Source: Geodermatophilus siccatus
Lineage (GTDB): Bacteria > Actinomycetota > Actinomycetes > Mycobacteriales > Geodermatophilaceae
Direction of reading: 5' to 3'
Assembly (NCBI RefSeq): GCF_900103785.1
Contig: NZ_FNHE01000018.1
Location: 1 to 64,000, forward strand
DNA: 64,000 bases
Part shown: positions 16,198 to 25,720 of the stretch, piece after piece
Layout: every line of letters starts with the position of its first letter
Position numbering within the stretch: the first letter of the stretch is position 1
The notes under the pieces: generated by a model
Seen by the model: the letters and a program-made list of their open reading frames with translations, nothing else
The model's database searches: none
What the model was told of the DNA's origin: nothing
Position numbers and translations under genes: made by a program

Positions 16198-17300
16198 CGG
16201 GGGATGGTCCCAGATCGCACGGCCTGGACCCGTTCACGCGCCGCAGCCACCGTGTCGTCGAGCGCGGCCGGGGCGTCGTCGGGGTCGATCGCGGCGCGGG
16301 CGCCGGCCACGGTCAGCTCGGCGTCCATCGCCACCGACTGCTTGACCAGTGCCAGTGCCACGACACCGAGCTCGTGGTGGCGGACGACGGAGCCGATCCG
16401 GCCGACGTCGCGGGAGCCGAGCTGCACCGGCGTCCCGGCCTCGGGCAGCTGCTCGGCCAGCCCGTCGAGGTGCAGCAGCACCAGCCGGCGCGGCGGGCGG
16501 CCGAGGTTGTGCACCCGGGCGACGGTCTCCTGCCCGCGGTAGCAGCCCTTGGCCAGGTGGACGGCGCTGGTCAGCCAGCCGGTCTCGTTGGGGATGGTGC
16601 GGTGGTCGGTGTCGACGCCCAGGCGCGGCCGCCGGGCCTCGACCCGCAGCGCCTCGTACGCGTCCACCCCGGCGGGCGCGGCCCCGGCGGCGAGCAGGGC
16701 GTCGGCGCGGGCGGCCAGCTCGGCGCGCGGCACCAGCAGGTCGGCGACGGGCGCGCCGTCCCCGGTCGGCGGCATCCGGCGCACCCACCCGCCGCCGTCC
16801 AGGGCGAGCACCGCGTACGGCGCGGCGGGGACCGGCAGGCCGGCGGCGGCGAGGACCCCGTCGCCGCGCGGGCCGACCAGGGACAGCAGCGCCCACGAGT
16901 CGGTCACGAGCGCCGGCTCGACGCGGAGCATGAACCGCATCCGCTCCAGGTACGCCTGCAGTGCCGCGCCGGTGCCCGGCTCGACGTCCACCCAGGTGGT
17001 GCCGGCGAGCTCGGCGAGGACAAGGTGGTGCTCGACGTGCCCGTTCGGGGAGAGCTCGAGGGCCTCCGCGCCGGTGCCGTCGCCGAGCTGCTCGAGGTGC
17101 TGGGTGAGCAGGCTGTGCAGCCAGGTCAGCCGGTCGGCGCCGGGGACGACGAGCACGTCGCGGTCGCTGCGGTCGACCAGGCCGGCGCCCTCGGCGAGCT
17201 CGCGCTGCTCGCGCAGCGGGCTGCCGTAGTGCGCCGGGACGGACCCGTCCTCCACCGGGACGGCGCCGGGGCGCGAGAGCAGGGGGCTGGGGGTGGGCAT
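16194..17300 (-). CDS. ygfZ: Folate-binding YgfZ/GcvT-like protein
   Basis: 368 aa, tetrahydrofolate-binding protein of the YgfZ family that supports Fe-S cluster enzymes. The diagnostic motif is KGCYRGQETVARVHN, with the GcvT-like N-terminal LVDRSDRDVLVVPGADRLTW and FMLRVEPALVTDSW. ATG 17300 shares one base with the TGA of the upstream Fur-type gene (TGATG), indicating translational coupling of metal-responsive regulator and Fe-S maintenance protein. This pairing is common in actinobacteria. Confidence 0.92.
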   Translation of the reverse strand: MPTPSPLLSRPGAVPVEDGSVPAHYGSPLREQRELAEGAGLVDRSDRDVLVVPGADRLTWLHSLLTQHLEQLGDGTGAEALELSPNGHVEHHLVLAELAGTTWVDVEPGTGAALQAYLERMRFMLRVEPALVTDSWALLSLVGPRGDGVLAAAGLPVPAAPYAVLALDGGGWVRRMPPTGDGAPVADLLVPRAELAARADALLAAGAAPAGVDAYEALRVEARRPRLGVDTDHRTIPNETGWLTSAVHLAKGCYRGQETVARVHNLGRPPRRLVLLHLDGLAEQLPEAGTPVQLGSRDVGRIGSVVRHHELGVVALALVKQSVAMDAELTVAGARAAIDPDDAPAALDDTVAAARERVQAVRSGTIPR

Positions 17301-17779
17301 CAGGACTCCGATCCGGCTCGGTCGCGGCACGCGCGGCACGTCCCCGACAGCGCGACGTGCCCCACGTCCAGCTGGAAACCCAGGTCGGCGGCCAGACGTT
17401 CCGCGGCGCCGTCGAGCAGGGCCGGGTCGACCGAGGAGACCTCCCCGCAGCTGGCGCACACGACGTGCAGGTGCGGGTGCTCGGCGGCGTGGTAGACCGG
17501 CGCGCCCTTGCCGAGGTGGGTGTGCCACACCAGCCCGAGCCGCTCGAGCAGCTCGAGGGTGCGGTAGACCGTCGAGGTGTCCGGCGCCGCGCCGTCCGGG
17601 CCGGCCTCCTCGCGCAACCGGGTGGCGATCTCCTCGGGGGTGGCGTGCTCGAGCGTGGCGACCGCGGCGAGCACCCGCTGGCGCTGGGTGGTCAGCCGCA
17701 GCCCGCGGGCGCGCAGGCGCTCGGCCAGCGGTGCCACGTCGCCGGGCGCGGCGTCGGGGTGCGGGTGCGGGGCGGGCAC
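17300..17779 (-). CDS. Fur-family transcriptional repressor
   Basis: 159 aa from GTG 17779. Winged helix at residues 20-95 (LRLTTQRQRVLAAVATLEHA, APDTSTVYRTLELLERLGLV) and a metal-binding C-terminal half (VYHAAEHPHLHVVCASCG, then CRACRD). Two CxxC pairs form the structural zinc site. Whether it is Fur, Zur or a peroxide sensor cannot be settled from these residues. The Fe-S linked ygfZ downstream favours iron or redox. A possible -10 TAGGCT lies 7 nt before the GTG. Confidence 0.88.
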   Translation of the reverse strand: MPAPHPHPDAAPGDVAPLAERLRARGLRLTTQRQRVLAAVATLEHATPEEIATRLREEAGPDGAAPDTSTVYRTLELLERLGLVWHTHLGKGAPVYHAAEHPHLHVVCASCGEVSSVDPALLDGAAERLAADLGFQLDVGHVALSGTCRACRDRAGSES

Positions 17780-17789
17780 GCCGTCCAGC

Positions 17790-18677
17790 CTAGGTCCGTG
17801 CCATCGCCCGGAGACCGGCGAGCAGGTCGGCGTAGCCGGCCACCGGGACGCCGTCCACGCTGAGCCCCGGCAACCCGGTGACGCCGTCGATCGCGCCGGC
17901 CGCGGTGGCGGCCCCCAGCACTCGCGCGTCGACCTGCGGGTCCAGCAGCGCGGCCAGGGCGTCGCGGTGCCCGGGGGCCAGCCGCGCCAGCCCGGCGACC
18001 AGCCCGGAGCAGCCCCAGTTGGAGGTGCCGGCGACGACGAGCGCGTCCACGGGCACCCGGCAGGCGATCCGGTCGCCGTGCGCGACGCAGGCGGCGACGA
18101 CGTCGGCCGGGACGTTGCCCATGCCGATCTCGTTGCCGCCGTCGCCGACCGCCCCGGTGACCAGGCCCGGCAGGTCGAAGGCCGCATGCAGCGGCGCCGT
18201 GGAGCCGGTGACGTCGAAGCCGCGCATCGTCAGCACCCGCCCGTCGGCGTTCGGCCCCAGCCGCTCCACCGCGACCAGGGAGGAGAGACCGAGGGCGGCC
18301 ACCCGGTCCCGCACCCGCGCCTCGTCCGCGGACGGCGGCAGCACCTCCAGGCGCCCGGCGCCGAGCACGTCCACGCAGGCGGCGGTCACCTGCGCGCACG
18401 GCTCGTCGGTGAGCACCACCGGTTCGGCGCCGAGCTCGGCCAGCGCGGCGGCCAGGACGGCGGTGCCCACCGGTCCGTCGGTCTCGGCCGCCGGCGTGGG
18501 CGCCCAGGCGATGTGCACGCCGGTGACCAGGCCGACCCGGCCGCCGGCGCGACCGGCTGCGGTGAGCTCCGCGGCCAGCCGGGCGAGCTGCCCGGGGACG
18601 GCGGCGGCCAGCCCGGTGACGTCGCGGGCGCCGGGGCGCAGCAGCGCCCGCTCGACGTCCGCGAGCGGACCGCTCAC
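17790..18677 (-). CDS. DUF4392 / D-glutamate cyclase-like protein
   Basis: 295 aa. Characteristic segments are GRVGLVTGVHIAWAPTPAAE, DGPVGTAVLAAALAELGAEP, VERLGPNADGRVLTMRG and AVGDGGNEIGMGNV, matching the DUF4392 family whose eukaryotic member (DGLUCY) converts D-glutamate to 5-oxo-D-proline. GTG 18677 overlaps the murL stop by 4 bases, so it is made from the murD-murL message. A role in removing free D-glutamate in a cell that epimerises glutamate on the UDP-precursor is an attractive but unproven reading. Confidence 0.8.
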   Translation of the reverse strand: MSGPLADVERALLRPGARDVTGLAAAVPGQLARLAAELTAAGRAGGRVGLVTGVHIAWAPTPAAETDGPVGTAVLAAALAELGAEPVVLTDEPCAQVTAACVDVLGAGRLEVLPPSADEARVRDRVAALGLSSLVAVERLGPNADGRVLTMRGFDVTGSTAPLHAAFDLPGLVTGAVGDGGNEIGMGNVPADVVAACVAHGDRIACRVPVDALVVAGTSNWGCSGLVAGLARLAPGHRDALAALLDPQVDARVLGAATAAGAIDGVTGLPGLSVDGVPVAGYADLLAGLRAMART

Positions 18678-19993
18678 CGCACCGGCGGGCGGGCCTCCGC
18701 GAGCGCCCGCCGCAGCGAGGTGAGGTACCGGTCGGGCACCGAGTGCTCACCCCGCGGCGGCAGGAAACCCTCGACGGTGGCGCCGGTGACCGCGGCGAAC
18801 GAGGCCGCCTCCTCGCCGAGCGCGCGGACGACGGCGTGCTCGCCCCACGCGCTGCTGCGCGCCAGGTGGGCCATCGCGGCGGCGCTCTCGGCCCGCTCCC
18901 CGACGCAGTCGAACGGCTTCTCCGTGGCCCACAGCCGCCGGAAGCCGTCGACCAGGGAGAGGTCGGCCAGCGGGTCGCCGCCGAACATCGCCTGCGCCTC
19001 CTCCGGGGTCAGGAAGACCGCGAAGCAGAGGAAGGTGAACAGGCACTTGTCGCAGTGCAGGCACCAGCGCTGCGTGGCCTCGCCGCCCATGTGCGCCTGC
19101 GTGTAGCTGCGGTTGCAGCTGAGGATCTCACCGCGCAGGTCCGGCAGGGCCGCCACCGCCGCGACCGTGGCCAGCTCCGAGAGCTGCCGGGTCAGGCTGA
19201 AGTAGCCCACGCCCACCTCGGCCGCCGCGGCGGCGAAGAGCCGCTCGAACTCGTAGGACTTCGAGTACTGGTGGTTCACCCGCGCGCCGTTGACCGTCAG
19301 GGTCTCCTCGTCGGCCGACCGCTCGTTGGCGAAGACGACCGGGTCGAACCCGCCGAGGACGGCGACCAGCGTGGCGATCGCCGAGTTGATGGCGGTGACC
19401 GGCACGTGGCCGTTGAGGCCGCCGCCCCGCGTGCGCACGCCCAGCAGCGGGTCCAGCCGGCGGCGGACGCCGATGAGCGGCACCCCCGCGGCGCGGGCCA
19501 CGTCCCGCTGGGCGTCGGTCGGGTTGACCGCGAGCGCGGTGGCCGGGGTGACCACGACCAGCGCCAGGGCGGAGTCCTTGCCACCGCCGACCGGCAGCAG
19601 CGCCTGGCGCCCGCCGCCTTCCACCGGCGCGGGCAGCTCGTCGGTCGTCCCCAGGTCGAAGGCGACCTCGTGCGGCACCGGCAGCCGGTTGACCGCGGCG
19701 AACTCGCCCAGCCCGTGCGTGTACGCGGCCTCGGCGACGGCGGCCTGGGCCTTGGTGACCAGCCGCTCGACGACGACCCGGCCCGGCGCCCGCAGCTTGT
19801 AATAGCTGGTGCCCATGACCAGGTGGACCAGGTCCAGCGCGGCGTCCACCCGCGCCGGGTCGGCACCGCCCAGCAGGTCCGGGTCCAGGGTGAGCCGCTC
19901 GGTGAACTCGTCACCGGCCAGCCGGTAGGTGAAGGCGGCCTCGCCGGTGGCGGGGTCGAGGGAGCGGCCGGCGACGACGAAGGCGTCGGACAC
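18674..19993 (-). CDS. murL: UDP-MurNAc-L-Ala-L-Glu epimerase MurL
   Basis: 439 aa. MurL, described in Xanthomonas and some actinobacteria, epimerises the terminal L-Glu of UDP-MurNAc-L-Ala-L-Glu to D-Glu using ATP. Visible marks are [14 protein letters not shown] (PP-loop-like ATP site, residues 136-141), [28 protein letters not shown] and a cysteine cluster [11 protein letters not shown] ... [19 protein letters not shown] 19993 has GAGGGG 6 nt upstream; the murD stop is 10 bp before it. It replaces the need for a MurI glutamate racemase in this branch. Confidence 0.9.
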   Translation of the reverse strand: MSDAFVVAGRSLDPATGEAAFTYRLAGDEFTERLTLDPDLLGGADPARVDAALDLVHLVMGTSYYKLRAPGRVVVERLVTKAQAAVAEAAYTHGLGEFAAVNRLPVPHEVAFDLGTTDELPAPVEGGGRQALLPVGGGKDSALALVVVTPATALAVNPTDAQRDVARAAGVPLIGVRRRLDPLLGVRTRGGGLNGHVPVTAINSAIATLVAVLGGFDPVVFANERSADEETLTVNGARVNHQYSKSYEFERLFAAAAAEVGVGYFSLTRQLSELATVAAVAALPDLRGEILSCNRSYTQAHMGGEATQRWCLHCDKCLFTFLCFAVFLTPEEAQAMFGGDPLADLSLVDGFRRLWATEKPFDCVGERAESAAAMAHLARSSAWGEHAVVRALGEEAASFAAVTGATVEGFLPPRGEHSVPDRYLTSLRRALAEARPPVR

Positions 19994-20003
19994 GCCCTGC
20001 CCC

Positions 20004-21332
20004 TCAGACACGCGACGCCCCGGCGTCGAGGAGGATCTGCTCATAGGTGCGTGCCAACTCCTCGTAGTTGCGGAAGCGGTTGTAGCTGGGCGCGCCCGGC
20101 GAGAGCAGCACCAGACCGCCGGGCCGGGCGCTCCGGAGCGCCTCGGCGACGGCGTCGGCCAGGGAGCCGGTCTCGGTGACCGGCGCATCGACCCCCCTGG
20201 CGGCCGCGGCGGCGCGGATGTCGGCGGCGAAGCGGGCGCCGGTGTCCGGGATCGTCAGCACCCGCACCGTCCCGCCGCGGGCGACGACCGCCGCGGCCAG
20301 GTCGGTGTAGTCCAGCCCGCGGTCCTGGCCGCCGGCGATGAGTGTGACCTGCTGCCCGGCGAAGGCGTCGATCGCCGCGCGAACCGACACCGGGGTGGTG
20401 CTCAGCGCGTCGTCGACGAACGTGACGCCGTTGCGCGTGGCCACCGGCGAGAGCCGGTGCGGCAGCGCCCGGAAGTCGGCGACGGCGGCGCGGACGGCCT
20501 CGGCGGACCGGTCGAGGTCCACGCCCATCCGCACGGAGGCGGCCAGCGCGACGTGCAGGTTGGCGACGTTGTGCACGCCCGAGAGCCGCTCGAGCGGGAA
20601 GCCGGCCAGCCGCGCCCCGGGGACGACGTCGGCCGGGTCGACCAGCACCGCCGGGTCGAGGTGCTGCTCGGCGACCGGCCGGGCCTGGGGGCTCACGACC
20701 ACCGAGCCCGGCCCGCAGGAGGCGAAGACGTGCAGCTTGTCGCGGTAGTACGTCGCGACGTCGCCGTGCCAGTCCAGGTGCTCCGGGGCCAGCGAGGTGA
20801 CCGCGCCCCAGCCGGACCAGCCCTCGACCGCGGCCGCCTGGTAGCTGGACACCTCGACGACCAGCGCGGTGCCGTCGGTGACCACGTCGTCCAGGAGGAC
20901 GTCGAGCAGCGGGGTGCCGATGTTGCCGGCGTGCACCGCCGGCCGGCCGGCCGCGGACAGCACGACGGCGGCCAGCGCGCTGGTGGTGCTCTTGCCCTTG
21001 GTGCCGGTGACGCAGAGCGTCGGCACGTCGCGGGCGGCGAACTCGGCCAGGGCCACGCCGGTTCCGGAGGCGAGGGTGGTCCGGGCGGCCAGCGCGCGAG
21101 CGTCCTCGCGGTAGGGGCTGATGCCCGGCGAGCGGAACACCACGTCGCAGCCGGCGAGCTCGGTGACGTCGCTGCCGGCCCGCACGCCCGGCGGCAGGTC
21201 CGTCGGCGGGACGGCGTCGACGACCACGACCGCCGCCGCACCCGCGGTCAGCGCGGCGCGCACCGCGGCGCGGCCCTCGCGTCCGTGCCCCCAGACGCCG
21301 ACCCGGTGCCCGGCCAGCTCGGTGAGCCTCAC
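20004..21332 (-). CDS. murD: Mur ligase MurD (MurD2-type, L-Glu adding, partner of MurL)
   Basis: 442 aa Mur ligase. ATP site [30 protein letters not shown], the Mg/substrate region [24 protein letters not shown] and the C-terminal [20 protein letters not shown]. The immediate downstream murL implies this is the MurD2 form that attaches L-glutamate to UDP-MurNAc-L-Ala, with MurL inverting it. That specificity is inferred from context, not from residues. GTG 21332 has AGGGG 7 nt upstream. The open frame extends antisense through nhaA, but that is a GC-frame artefact. Confidence 0.85.
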   Translation of the reverse strand: MRLTELAGHRVGVWGHGREGRAAVRAALTAGAAAVVVVDAVPPTDLPPGVRAGSDVTELAGCDVVFRSPGISPYREDARALAARTTLASGTGVALAEFAARDVPTLCVTGTKGKSTTSALAAVVLSAAGRPAVHAGNIGTPLLDVLLDDVVTDGTALVVEVSSYQAAAVEGWSGWGAVTSLAPEHLDWHGDVATYYRDKLHVFASCGPGSVVVSPQARPVAEQHLDPAVLVDPADVVPGARLAGFPLERLSGVHNVANLHVALAASVRMGVDLDRSAEAVRAAVADFRALPHRLSPVATRNGVTFVDDALSTTPVSVRAAIDAFAGQQVTLIAGGQDRGLDYTDLAAAVVARGGTVRVLTIPDTGARFAADIRAAAAARGVDAPVTETGSLADAVAEALRSARPGGLVLLSPGAPSYNRFRNYEELARTYEQILLDAGASRV

Positions 21333-21500
21333 CGGCCGCCCCTGGACGGCCGTGCGCAGCGGTGGGTCACGGCGCCCACTGTACGGAGCGGGGACCCTGG
21401 GGACGGCGTGCACGGCGGGTCGCCGGTAGGGTCCCCGGGCAGGTGCGCCGGGAAGTCTGGTCGGCAGTCCCCTCGCCGACCCCGTCACCTGGAGCCGCTC

Positions 21501-22886
21501 GTGCCGTCCACCTCCACCGCCCGTCTCTTCGGCCGGGGATCGTGGGCCGAGACCCGCCGGATCGCCGACATCCTCCGCAAGGAGACCGTCGGCGGGGCCC
21601 TGCTGCTGGCCGCGGCGGCCATCGCGCTGGTCTGGGCCAACTCGCCGTGGGGCGGAACCTACGAGACCCTCCGCGACACGCGCGTGGGTCCAGCGTCCCT
21701 GCACCTGGACCTGACCCTGGGCACCTGGGCGGCCGACGGGCTGCTCGCGATCTTCTTCTTCGTCGCCGGTCTGGAGCTCAAGCGGGAGTTCGTCGCCGGC
21801 GACCTGCGGGAGCCACGCCGTGCCGCGCTGCCGATCGCCGCAGCGGTCGGCGGCATGGCCGTGCCTGCGCTCCTGTTCGTGCTGTTCAACCTCGGCCGGG
21901 ACGACGACGCGCTGCGCGGCTGGGCCATCCCCGCCGCTACGGACATCGCCTTCGCGCTCGCGGTCCTGGCCGTGATCAGCACCCACCTGCCGGCGGCCCT
22001 GCGCACCTTCCTGCTGACCCTCGCGGTGGTCGACGACCTGCTGGCGATCGTCGTCATCGCGGTCTTCTACACCGACGACTTCTCCGTCGGGTTCCTGTTC
22101 CTGTCGTTCCTCCCGCTGGCGGTCTTCGCCGTCCTCGTGCAGCGACGGGTCCGGTCGTGGTGGCTGCTCCTGCCGTTGGCCGTGGTGACCTGGGTCCTCA
22201 TGCACGAGTCCGGTGTCCACGCAACGGTCGCGGGGGTGCTGCTCGGCTTCGCCGTCCCGGTCGTGCGCAGTGCGGCCGCGGGCGGCCCGGAGGCCGGCCC
22301 TGGCCTCGCCGAACACTTCGAGCACCGGTTCCGGCCGATCTCGGCCGGTGTCGCCGTCCCGGTGTTCGCCTTCTTCTCCGCCGGTGTCGCCGTCGGCGGG
22401 CTCAGGGGGCTGACCGAGTCGGTGACCGACAGCGTCGCCGTCGGCATCACCGCCGGGCTGGTCGTCGGCAAGGCGATCGGCATCACCGGGGCCACCTGGC
22501 TGGTGTCCCGGTTCACCCGCGCCGAGCTCGACGAGGCCCTCGGCTGGCCCGACGTCATCGGCCTGTCGCTGCTCGGGGGGATCGGGTTCACCGTCTCCCT
22601 GCTCATCACGGAGCTGGCCTTCGGCCTGGGGACGCCGACCTACGACCACGCGAAGGTCGGCATCCTGTCCGGCACCCTGCTGGCCGCGCTGCTGGCGACC
22701 GTCGTGCTGCGGCTGCGCAACCGCCGCTACAAGCGGATCCACGAGGAGGAGCGGGCCGACTTCGACCGGGACGGCGTCCCGGACGTGTACCAGCGCGAGA
22801 CGGTCGACGACCGCGCCGACCACCATCCGGACCGGGAGGGGGCACCCCCGCCCGGGCGCACTCCCGGCGGTTCCGCCGAGGGCTGA
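21501..22886 (+). CDS. nhaA: Na+/H+ antiporter NhaA
   Basis: 461 aa membrane protein exchanging Na+ for H+. About 12 transmembrane segments follow the cytosolic N-terminus ([17 protein letters not shown]). The ion-binding Asp pair is in [15 protein letters not shown]; other family marks are [45 protein letters not shown] and [11 protein letters not shown]. The polar tail ([20 protein letters not shown]) is longer than in E. coli and looks like a short acidic, possibly Ca-binding, stretch. GTG 21501 has GGAG 6 nt upstream. Divergent from murD across 168 bp. Confidence 0.95.
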   Translation: MPSTSTARLFGRGSWAETRRIADILRKETVGGALLLAAAAIALVWANSPWGGTYETLRDTRVGPASLHLDLTLGTWAADGLLAIFFFVAGLELKREFVAGDLREPRRAALPIAAAVGGMAVPALLFVLFNLGRDDDALRGWAIPAATDIAFALAVLAVISTHLPAALRTFLLTLAVVDDLLAIVVIAVFYTDDFSVGFLFLSFLPLAVFAVLVQRRVRSWWLLLPLAVVTWVLMHESGVHATVAGVLLGFAVPVVRSAAAGGPEAGPGLAEHFEHRFRPISAGVAVPVFAFFSAGVAVGGLRGLTESVTDSVAVGITAGLVVGKAIGITGATWLVSRFTRAELDEALGWPDVIGLSLLGGIGFTVSLLITELAFGLGTPTYDHAKVGILSGTLLAALLATVVLRLRNRRYKRIHEEERADFDRDGVPDVYQRETVDDRADHHPDREGAPPPGRTPGGSAEG

Positions 22887-22895
22887 AAAAGCGCG

Positions 22896-22924
22896 TTGCC
22901 GACCTCCCGGGAGGGACGTACCGT
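22896..22924 (+). promoter_or_regulatory. Sigma70-type promoter in the nhaA downstream gap
   Basis: TTGCCG (22896-22901), 17-nt spacer, TACCGT (22919-22924). It lies in the 317-bp gap after nhaA and would produce a long leader covering the 24-codon ORF at 22961, a hairpin at 23017-23038 and then the 232-aa gene. Confidence 0.6.
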
Positions 22925-22960
22925 CGAGGTACACGAGAGAGGAGGTGGTCCGTAACTTGC

Positions 22961-23035
22961 ATGCTTATCGGACTCGTGAGGTGGCTGTCCGCTAGCCGCC
23001 GTCCAGATGGGCCGCCCGTTCAGACGACAGTCTGA
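22961..23035 (+). CDS. Possible 24-aa leader peptide
   Basis: Reads MLIGLVRWLSASRRPDGPPV then QTTV and TGA. GGAGG lies 13 nt upstream, longer than ideal. The stop codon is inside an inverted repeat (23017-23025 / 23030-23038). The arrangement of promoter, short hydrophobic peptide, hairpin and then a structural gene resembles an attenuator leader, but no diagnostic run of one amino acid is seen. It may be chance. Confidence 0.35.
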   Translation: MLIGLVRWLSASRRPDGPPVQTTV

Positions 23036-23038
23036 ACG
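23017..23038. promoter_or_regulatory. Inverted repeat cgttcagac-gaca-gtctgaacg
   Basis: Perfect 9-bp arms with a 4-nt loop, AT-richer than its surroundings. Could be an RNA hairpin in the leader of the 23204 gene or an operator for a dimeric repressor. The rest of the 22887-23203 gap shows no other gene-like feature. Confidence 0.45.
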
Positions 23039-23203
23039 ACGGCAGATCGCCCGTCCGTCGTACGGCGGCGAGCGAGAACCGGACAGTCACCCGACCCCCG
23101 GGCCGCCGGCATTTGTCCAGCCGGCCCGCGTGCTGCTCCCCTCATCGGAGGGCTGGGCGCCGCGGAGCAGCCCGGGGGTTGTCCGTTTCCCGGGGAGGTC
23201 CCC

Positions 23204-23902
23204 CTGTCCACCGACGCGGTCGGGACCGGCGACTCCCCCGGCACGTGGGTCGCCGCCGCCCTCCGGCGCGACCGCACCGTCGCCTCCCTCGTGCCGCCGG
23301 TGTTCGAGGCCTACGCCCGGGTGCTGCACCCCGCCGTGCGCTACGCCGGCGACGAGGACGTCGAGGTCCGCTGGGACGAGGTCGCGGCCCACAACGGCAC
23401 CACCGCGCACCGGCTGATGCAGTGGCCGGCGATCACCGGGTCGTGGGAGTACGTCGGCGAGGACGACCAGCCCGGACTGTGGAACGACAGCCCGGCCGAG
23501 GGCCACCTGCCCGCCTCCGTGGCCGCTGCGCTGGCCGACCTGCTCGCCCCGTGGACGGCCACGCCGCAGGAGTGCTGGTTCGGCTGGTGCGACGACGGGC
23601 ACCCCGGCCGCCCGCACCTGGCGCTACCCGCCTGCGACCTGCTGCTGCGTCGCGGACCGGTGACCCTGGCGTCGGCCAACTTCGCGCCCGAGCCGCAGGA
23701 GCAGAGCGCCGCCGTGTGGTGGCCGACCGACCGTGCCTGGTTCGTCGCCACCGACCCCACCCTGATGAGCACCTACGTCGGCGGGCCGGCCGGCGCGGTC
23801 GACGCCGTCCTGGGCTCCCTGCTGGAGGCGCACCCGGCCACCCCGGACGATCCGGTGGGCCACGACACCGACCCGGTCAACCCCATCCCCCCACGCGACT
23901 GA
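23204..23902 (+). CDS. Conserved hypothetical protein, probable CTG start
   Basis: 232 aa, unrecognised. The frame upstream of 23291 reads as protein (STDAVGTGDSPGTWVAAALR) but holds no ATG, GTG or TTG. A CTG at 23204 is preceded by GGGGAGG at 5 nt and is the most credible start; GTG 23291 lacks a ribosome site. Trp-rich segments (ITGSWEYVGEDD, PQECWFGWCDDGHPG, SAAVWWPTDRAWFVATDP) suggest a soluble SMI1/KNR4-like or DUF-type domain. The C-terminus is Pro/Asp-rich. Function is unknown. Confidence 0.65.
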   Translation: MSTDAVGTGDSPGTWVAAALRRDRTVASLVPPVFEAYARVLHPAVRYAGDEDVEVRWDEVAAHNGTTAHRLMQWPAITGSWEYVGEDDQPGLWNDSPAEGHLPASVAAALADLLAPWTATPQECWFGWCDDGHPGRPHLALPACDLLLRRGPVTLASANFAPEPQEQSAAVWWPTDRAWFVATDPTLMSTYVGGPAGAVDAVLGSLLEAHPATPDDPVGHDTDPVNPIPPRD

Positions 23903-23937
23903 GCGATGACCGCGCTGCCAGCCGGTGACGTGCTGGA

Positions 23938-24000
23938 ACGGCCACCCCTCGGGGGCCCTCCGCCTGAGCCTGCGAGGCGTGGGGAGAAGGGGGGTCCTCT
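23938..24000. repeat. 3'-end palindromic repeat, copy 3 (divergent)
   Basis: Sits between convergent genes, ending 1 bp beyond the DUF885 stop. The core cgcct-gagcctgcg-aggcg and the flanks ccacccctcgggggccctc / ggggagaaggggggtcctc relate it to the other copies; pairing is imperfect. Confidence 0.5.
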
Positions 24001-24001
24001 C

Positions 24002-25720
24002 TCAGAGGACGGCGAGCTCCGCGGCCAGGTCGTCGAGCCCCAGCGAGCCCTGCGACAGCGCGGCCATGTGCCACGCCCTGCGGTCGAAGGCCCCGCCCCG
24101 CGCCCGCTGCGCCGCCGCGCGACCGTCCAGCCAGGCGCGCTCGCCGAGCTTGTAGCTGATCGCCTGCCCCGGCAGCCCGAGGTAGCGGACCAGCTCGCTG
24201 TCGAGGAAGGCCGGCGTGGCGCCGCTGTGCTCGCCGAGGAAGGCGCGGGCGAGCTCCGGCGTCCAGGGCCGGCCGCGGGAGTCGGCGAGGGTCCCCTCGG
24301 CGTCGTCCGGGACCGGCAGGCCGAGGTGCATGCCGATGTCGATGACCACCCGTACCGCCCGCAGCTGCTGGGCGTCGAGGAAACCCAACCGCGTACCCGG
24401 GTCGGCGAAGTACCCGAGCTCGTCCATGAGCCGCTCGGCGTACAGCGCCCAGCCCTCGACGTTCGCGCCGACCGAGCCCAGCGACGTCTGGTACGTCGAC
24501 AGCCGCCCGGACACGTACGCCCACTGGGCCAGCTGCAGGTGGTGGCCCGGGACGCCCTCGTGGTACCAGATCGAGGTCAGGTCCCAGAGCGGGAAGCGCT
24601 CCCGGCCCATGGTCGGCAGCCAGGTGCGGCCCGGGCGGGAGAAGTCGTGCGCCGGCCGCGTGTAGTAGGGCGCGGCTGCGCTGCCCGGGGGCGCGATCAT
24701 CGCCTCGACCCGGCGGACCGGCTCGGCGAGGTCGAAGTGGACGCCGTCGAGGGCCGCGATCGCCTCGTCCATCATCGCCTGCAGCCGTTCGCGGATCGCC
24801 TCGACGCCGTCGACGGCGGGACCGTGCACGTCCAGCCAGCGCATGGCCTCCATCGGCGTCCCGCCGGGCACGACCCGCTCGGCCTCGGCCCGCTGCTCGG
24901 CGAGGATCCGCCGGTGCTCGGCCCAGCCCCAGGTGTAGGCCTCCTCCAGGCCCTCGCCGGCGCCGAGGTCCGAGCCGGTCCAGCGGCGGGCGGCCAGGGC
25001 GTAGCGGTCGCGGCCGACGGCGTCCGGCGTCCCGTCCACCTGCGGCAGGTAGACGTCGCGGAGGAAGTCGCGCACCTCGGCCACCGCGCCGTCGGCGGCC
25101 TGGGCGGCAGCGTCCAGCTCACCGCGGAGCGCGTCCGGGCCGCCCGCGGCGAACCCGCCGAAGAACGGCCCGGCCAGCCACTCGCCGAGCTGCTCCACCA
25201 CGGTCGAGACCTGGCGCGGGGCCACCAGGAGCCCGCGGCGGGCGCCCTCCTCGAGCGACGCGCGGAAGCCGCGGTACGCCTCGGGGACGCGGGCCATCCG
25301 CCGGGCCACGACCGCCCAGTCCTCGGCCGAGGACGTCGGCATGAGCAGGAAGACCTGCCGGATCGAGTGCACCGGGCTGAACAGGTTGGACAGCGCCCGC
25401 AGCCCCTCCCCGGCCTCGTGCCCGTCCAGCTCGGCGCCCAGCCGCTCGCGCAGCAGGCGGGCGCAGCGCCGCTCGACCGGGTCGTCGTCCAGGGACGGGT
25501 CGGCCGCCAGCACGCGGTCCAGCTCGGTGAGGGTGTCGCGGGCCAGCTGCGCCTCGGCCTCCAGCCCGGCAGGGCTGGGGTCGGGCAGCCGGTCGTCGCC
25601 GGGGCGGGTGCCCAGCGAGGTGGCCACGATCGGGTCGAGCTCGCAGACCGCGTCGACGTACCGGTCGGCGACCTGGCGGGGGGTGGCGGGGTGGGCGGAC
25701 GGGTCGAGCGGGCCGCTCAC
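24002..25720 (-). CDS. DUF885 family protein (putative metallopeptidase)
   Basis: 572 aa. DUF885 proteins resemble zinc carboxypeptidases. The metal motif here is WYHEGVPGHHLQLAQW, with the downstream Glu in GANVEGWALYAERLM. The N-terminal half is helical (VADRYVDAVCELDPIVATSL; SPVHSIRQVFLLMP). No signal peptide, so it is cytoplasmic. GTG 25720 overlaps the stop of the nitrobindin-like gene (GTGA). The substrate is unknown; peptide degradation is the family expectation. Confidence 0.85.
   Translation of the reverse strand: MSGPLDPSAHPATPRQVADRYVDAVCELDPIVATSLGTRPGDDRLPDPSPAGLEAEAQLARDTLTELDRVLAADPSLDDDPVERRCARLLRERLGAELDGHEAGEGLRALSNLFSPVHSIRQVFLLMPTSSAEDWAVVARRMARVPEAYRGFRASLEEGARRGLLVAPRQVSTVVEQLGEWLAGPFFGGFAAGGPDALRGELDAAAQAADGAVAEVRDFLRDVYLPQVDGTPDAVGRDRYALAARRWTGSDLGAGEGLEEAYTWGWAEHRRILAEQRAEAERVVPGGTPMEAMRWLDVHGPAVDGVEAIRERLQAMMDEAIAALDGVHFDLAEPVRRVEAMIAPPGSAAAPYYTRPAHDFSRPGRTWLPTMGRERFPLWDLTSIWYHEGVPGHHLQLAQWAYVSGRLSTYQTSLGSVGANVEGWALYAERLMDELGYFADPGTRLGFLDAQQLRAVRVVIDIGMHLGLPVPDDAEGTLADSRGRPWTPELARAFLGEHSGATPAFLDSELVRYLGLPGQAISYKLGERAWLDGRAAAQRARGGAFDRRAWHMAALSQGSLGLDDLAAELAVL

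Noticed and set aside
20004-22934. A 976-codon minus-strand open frame covering murD and the whole of nhaA in antisense
   Set aside because: Only the murD part has family motifs. The rest is an Asp/Gln/Arg-rich shadow of nhaA caused by high GC at third positions.
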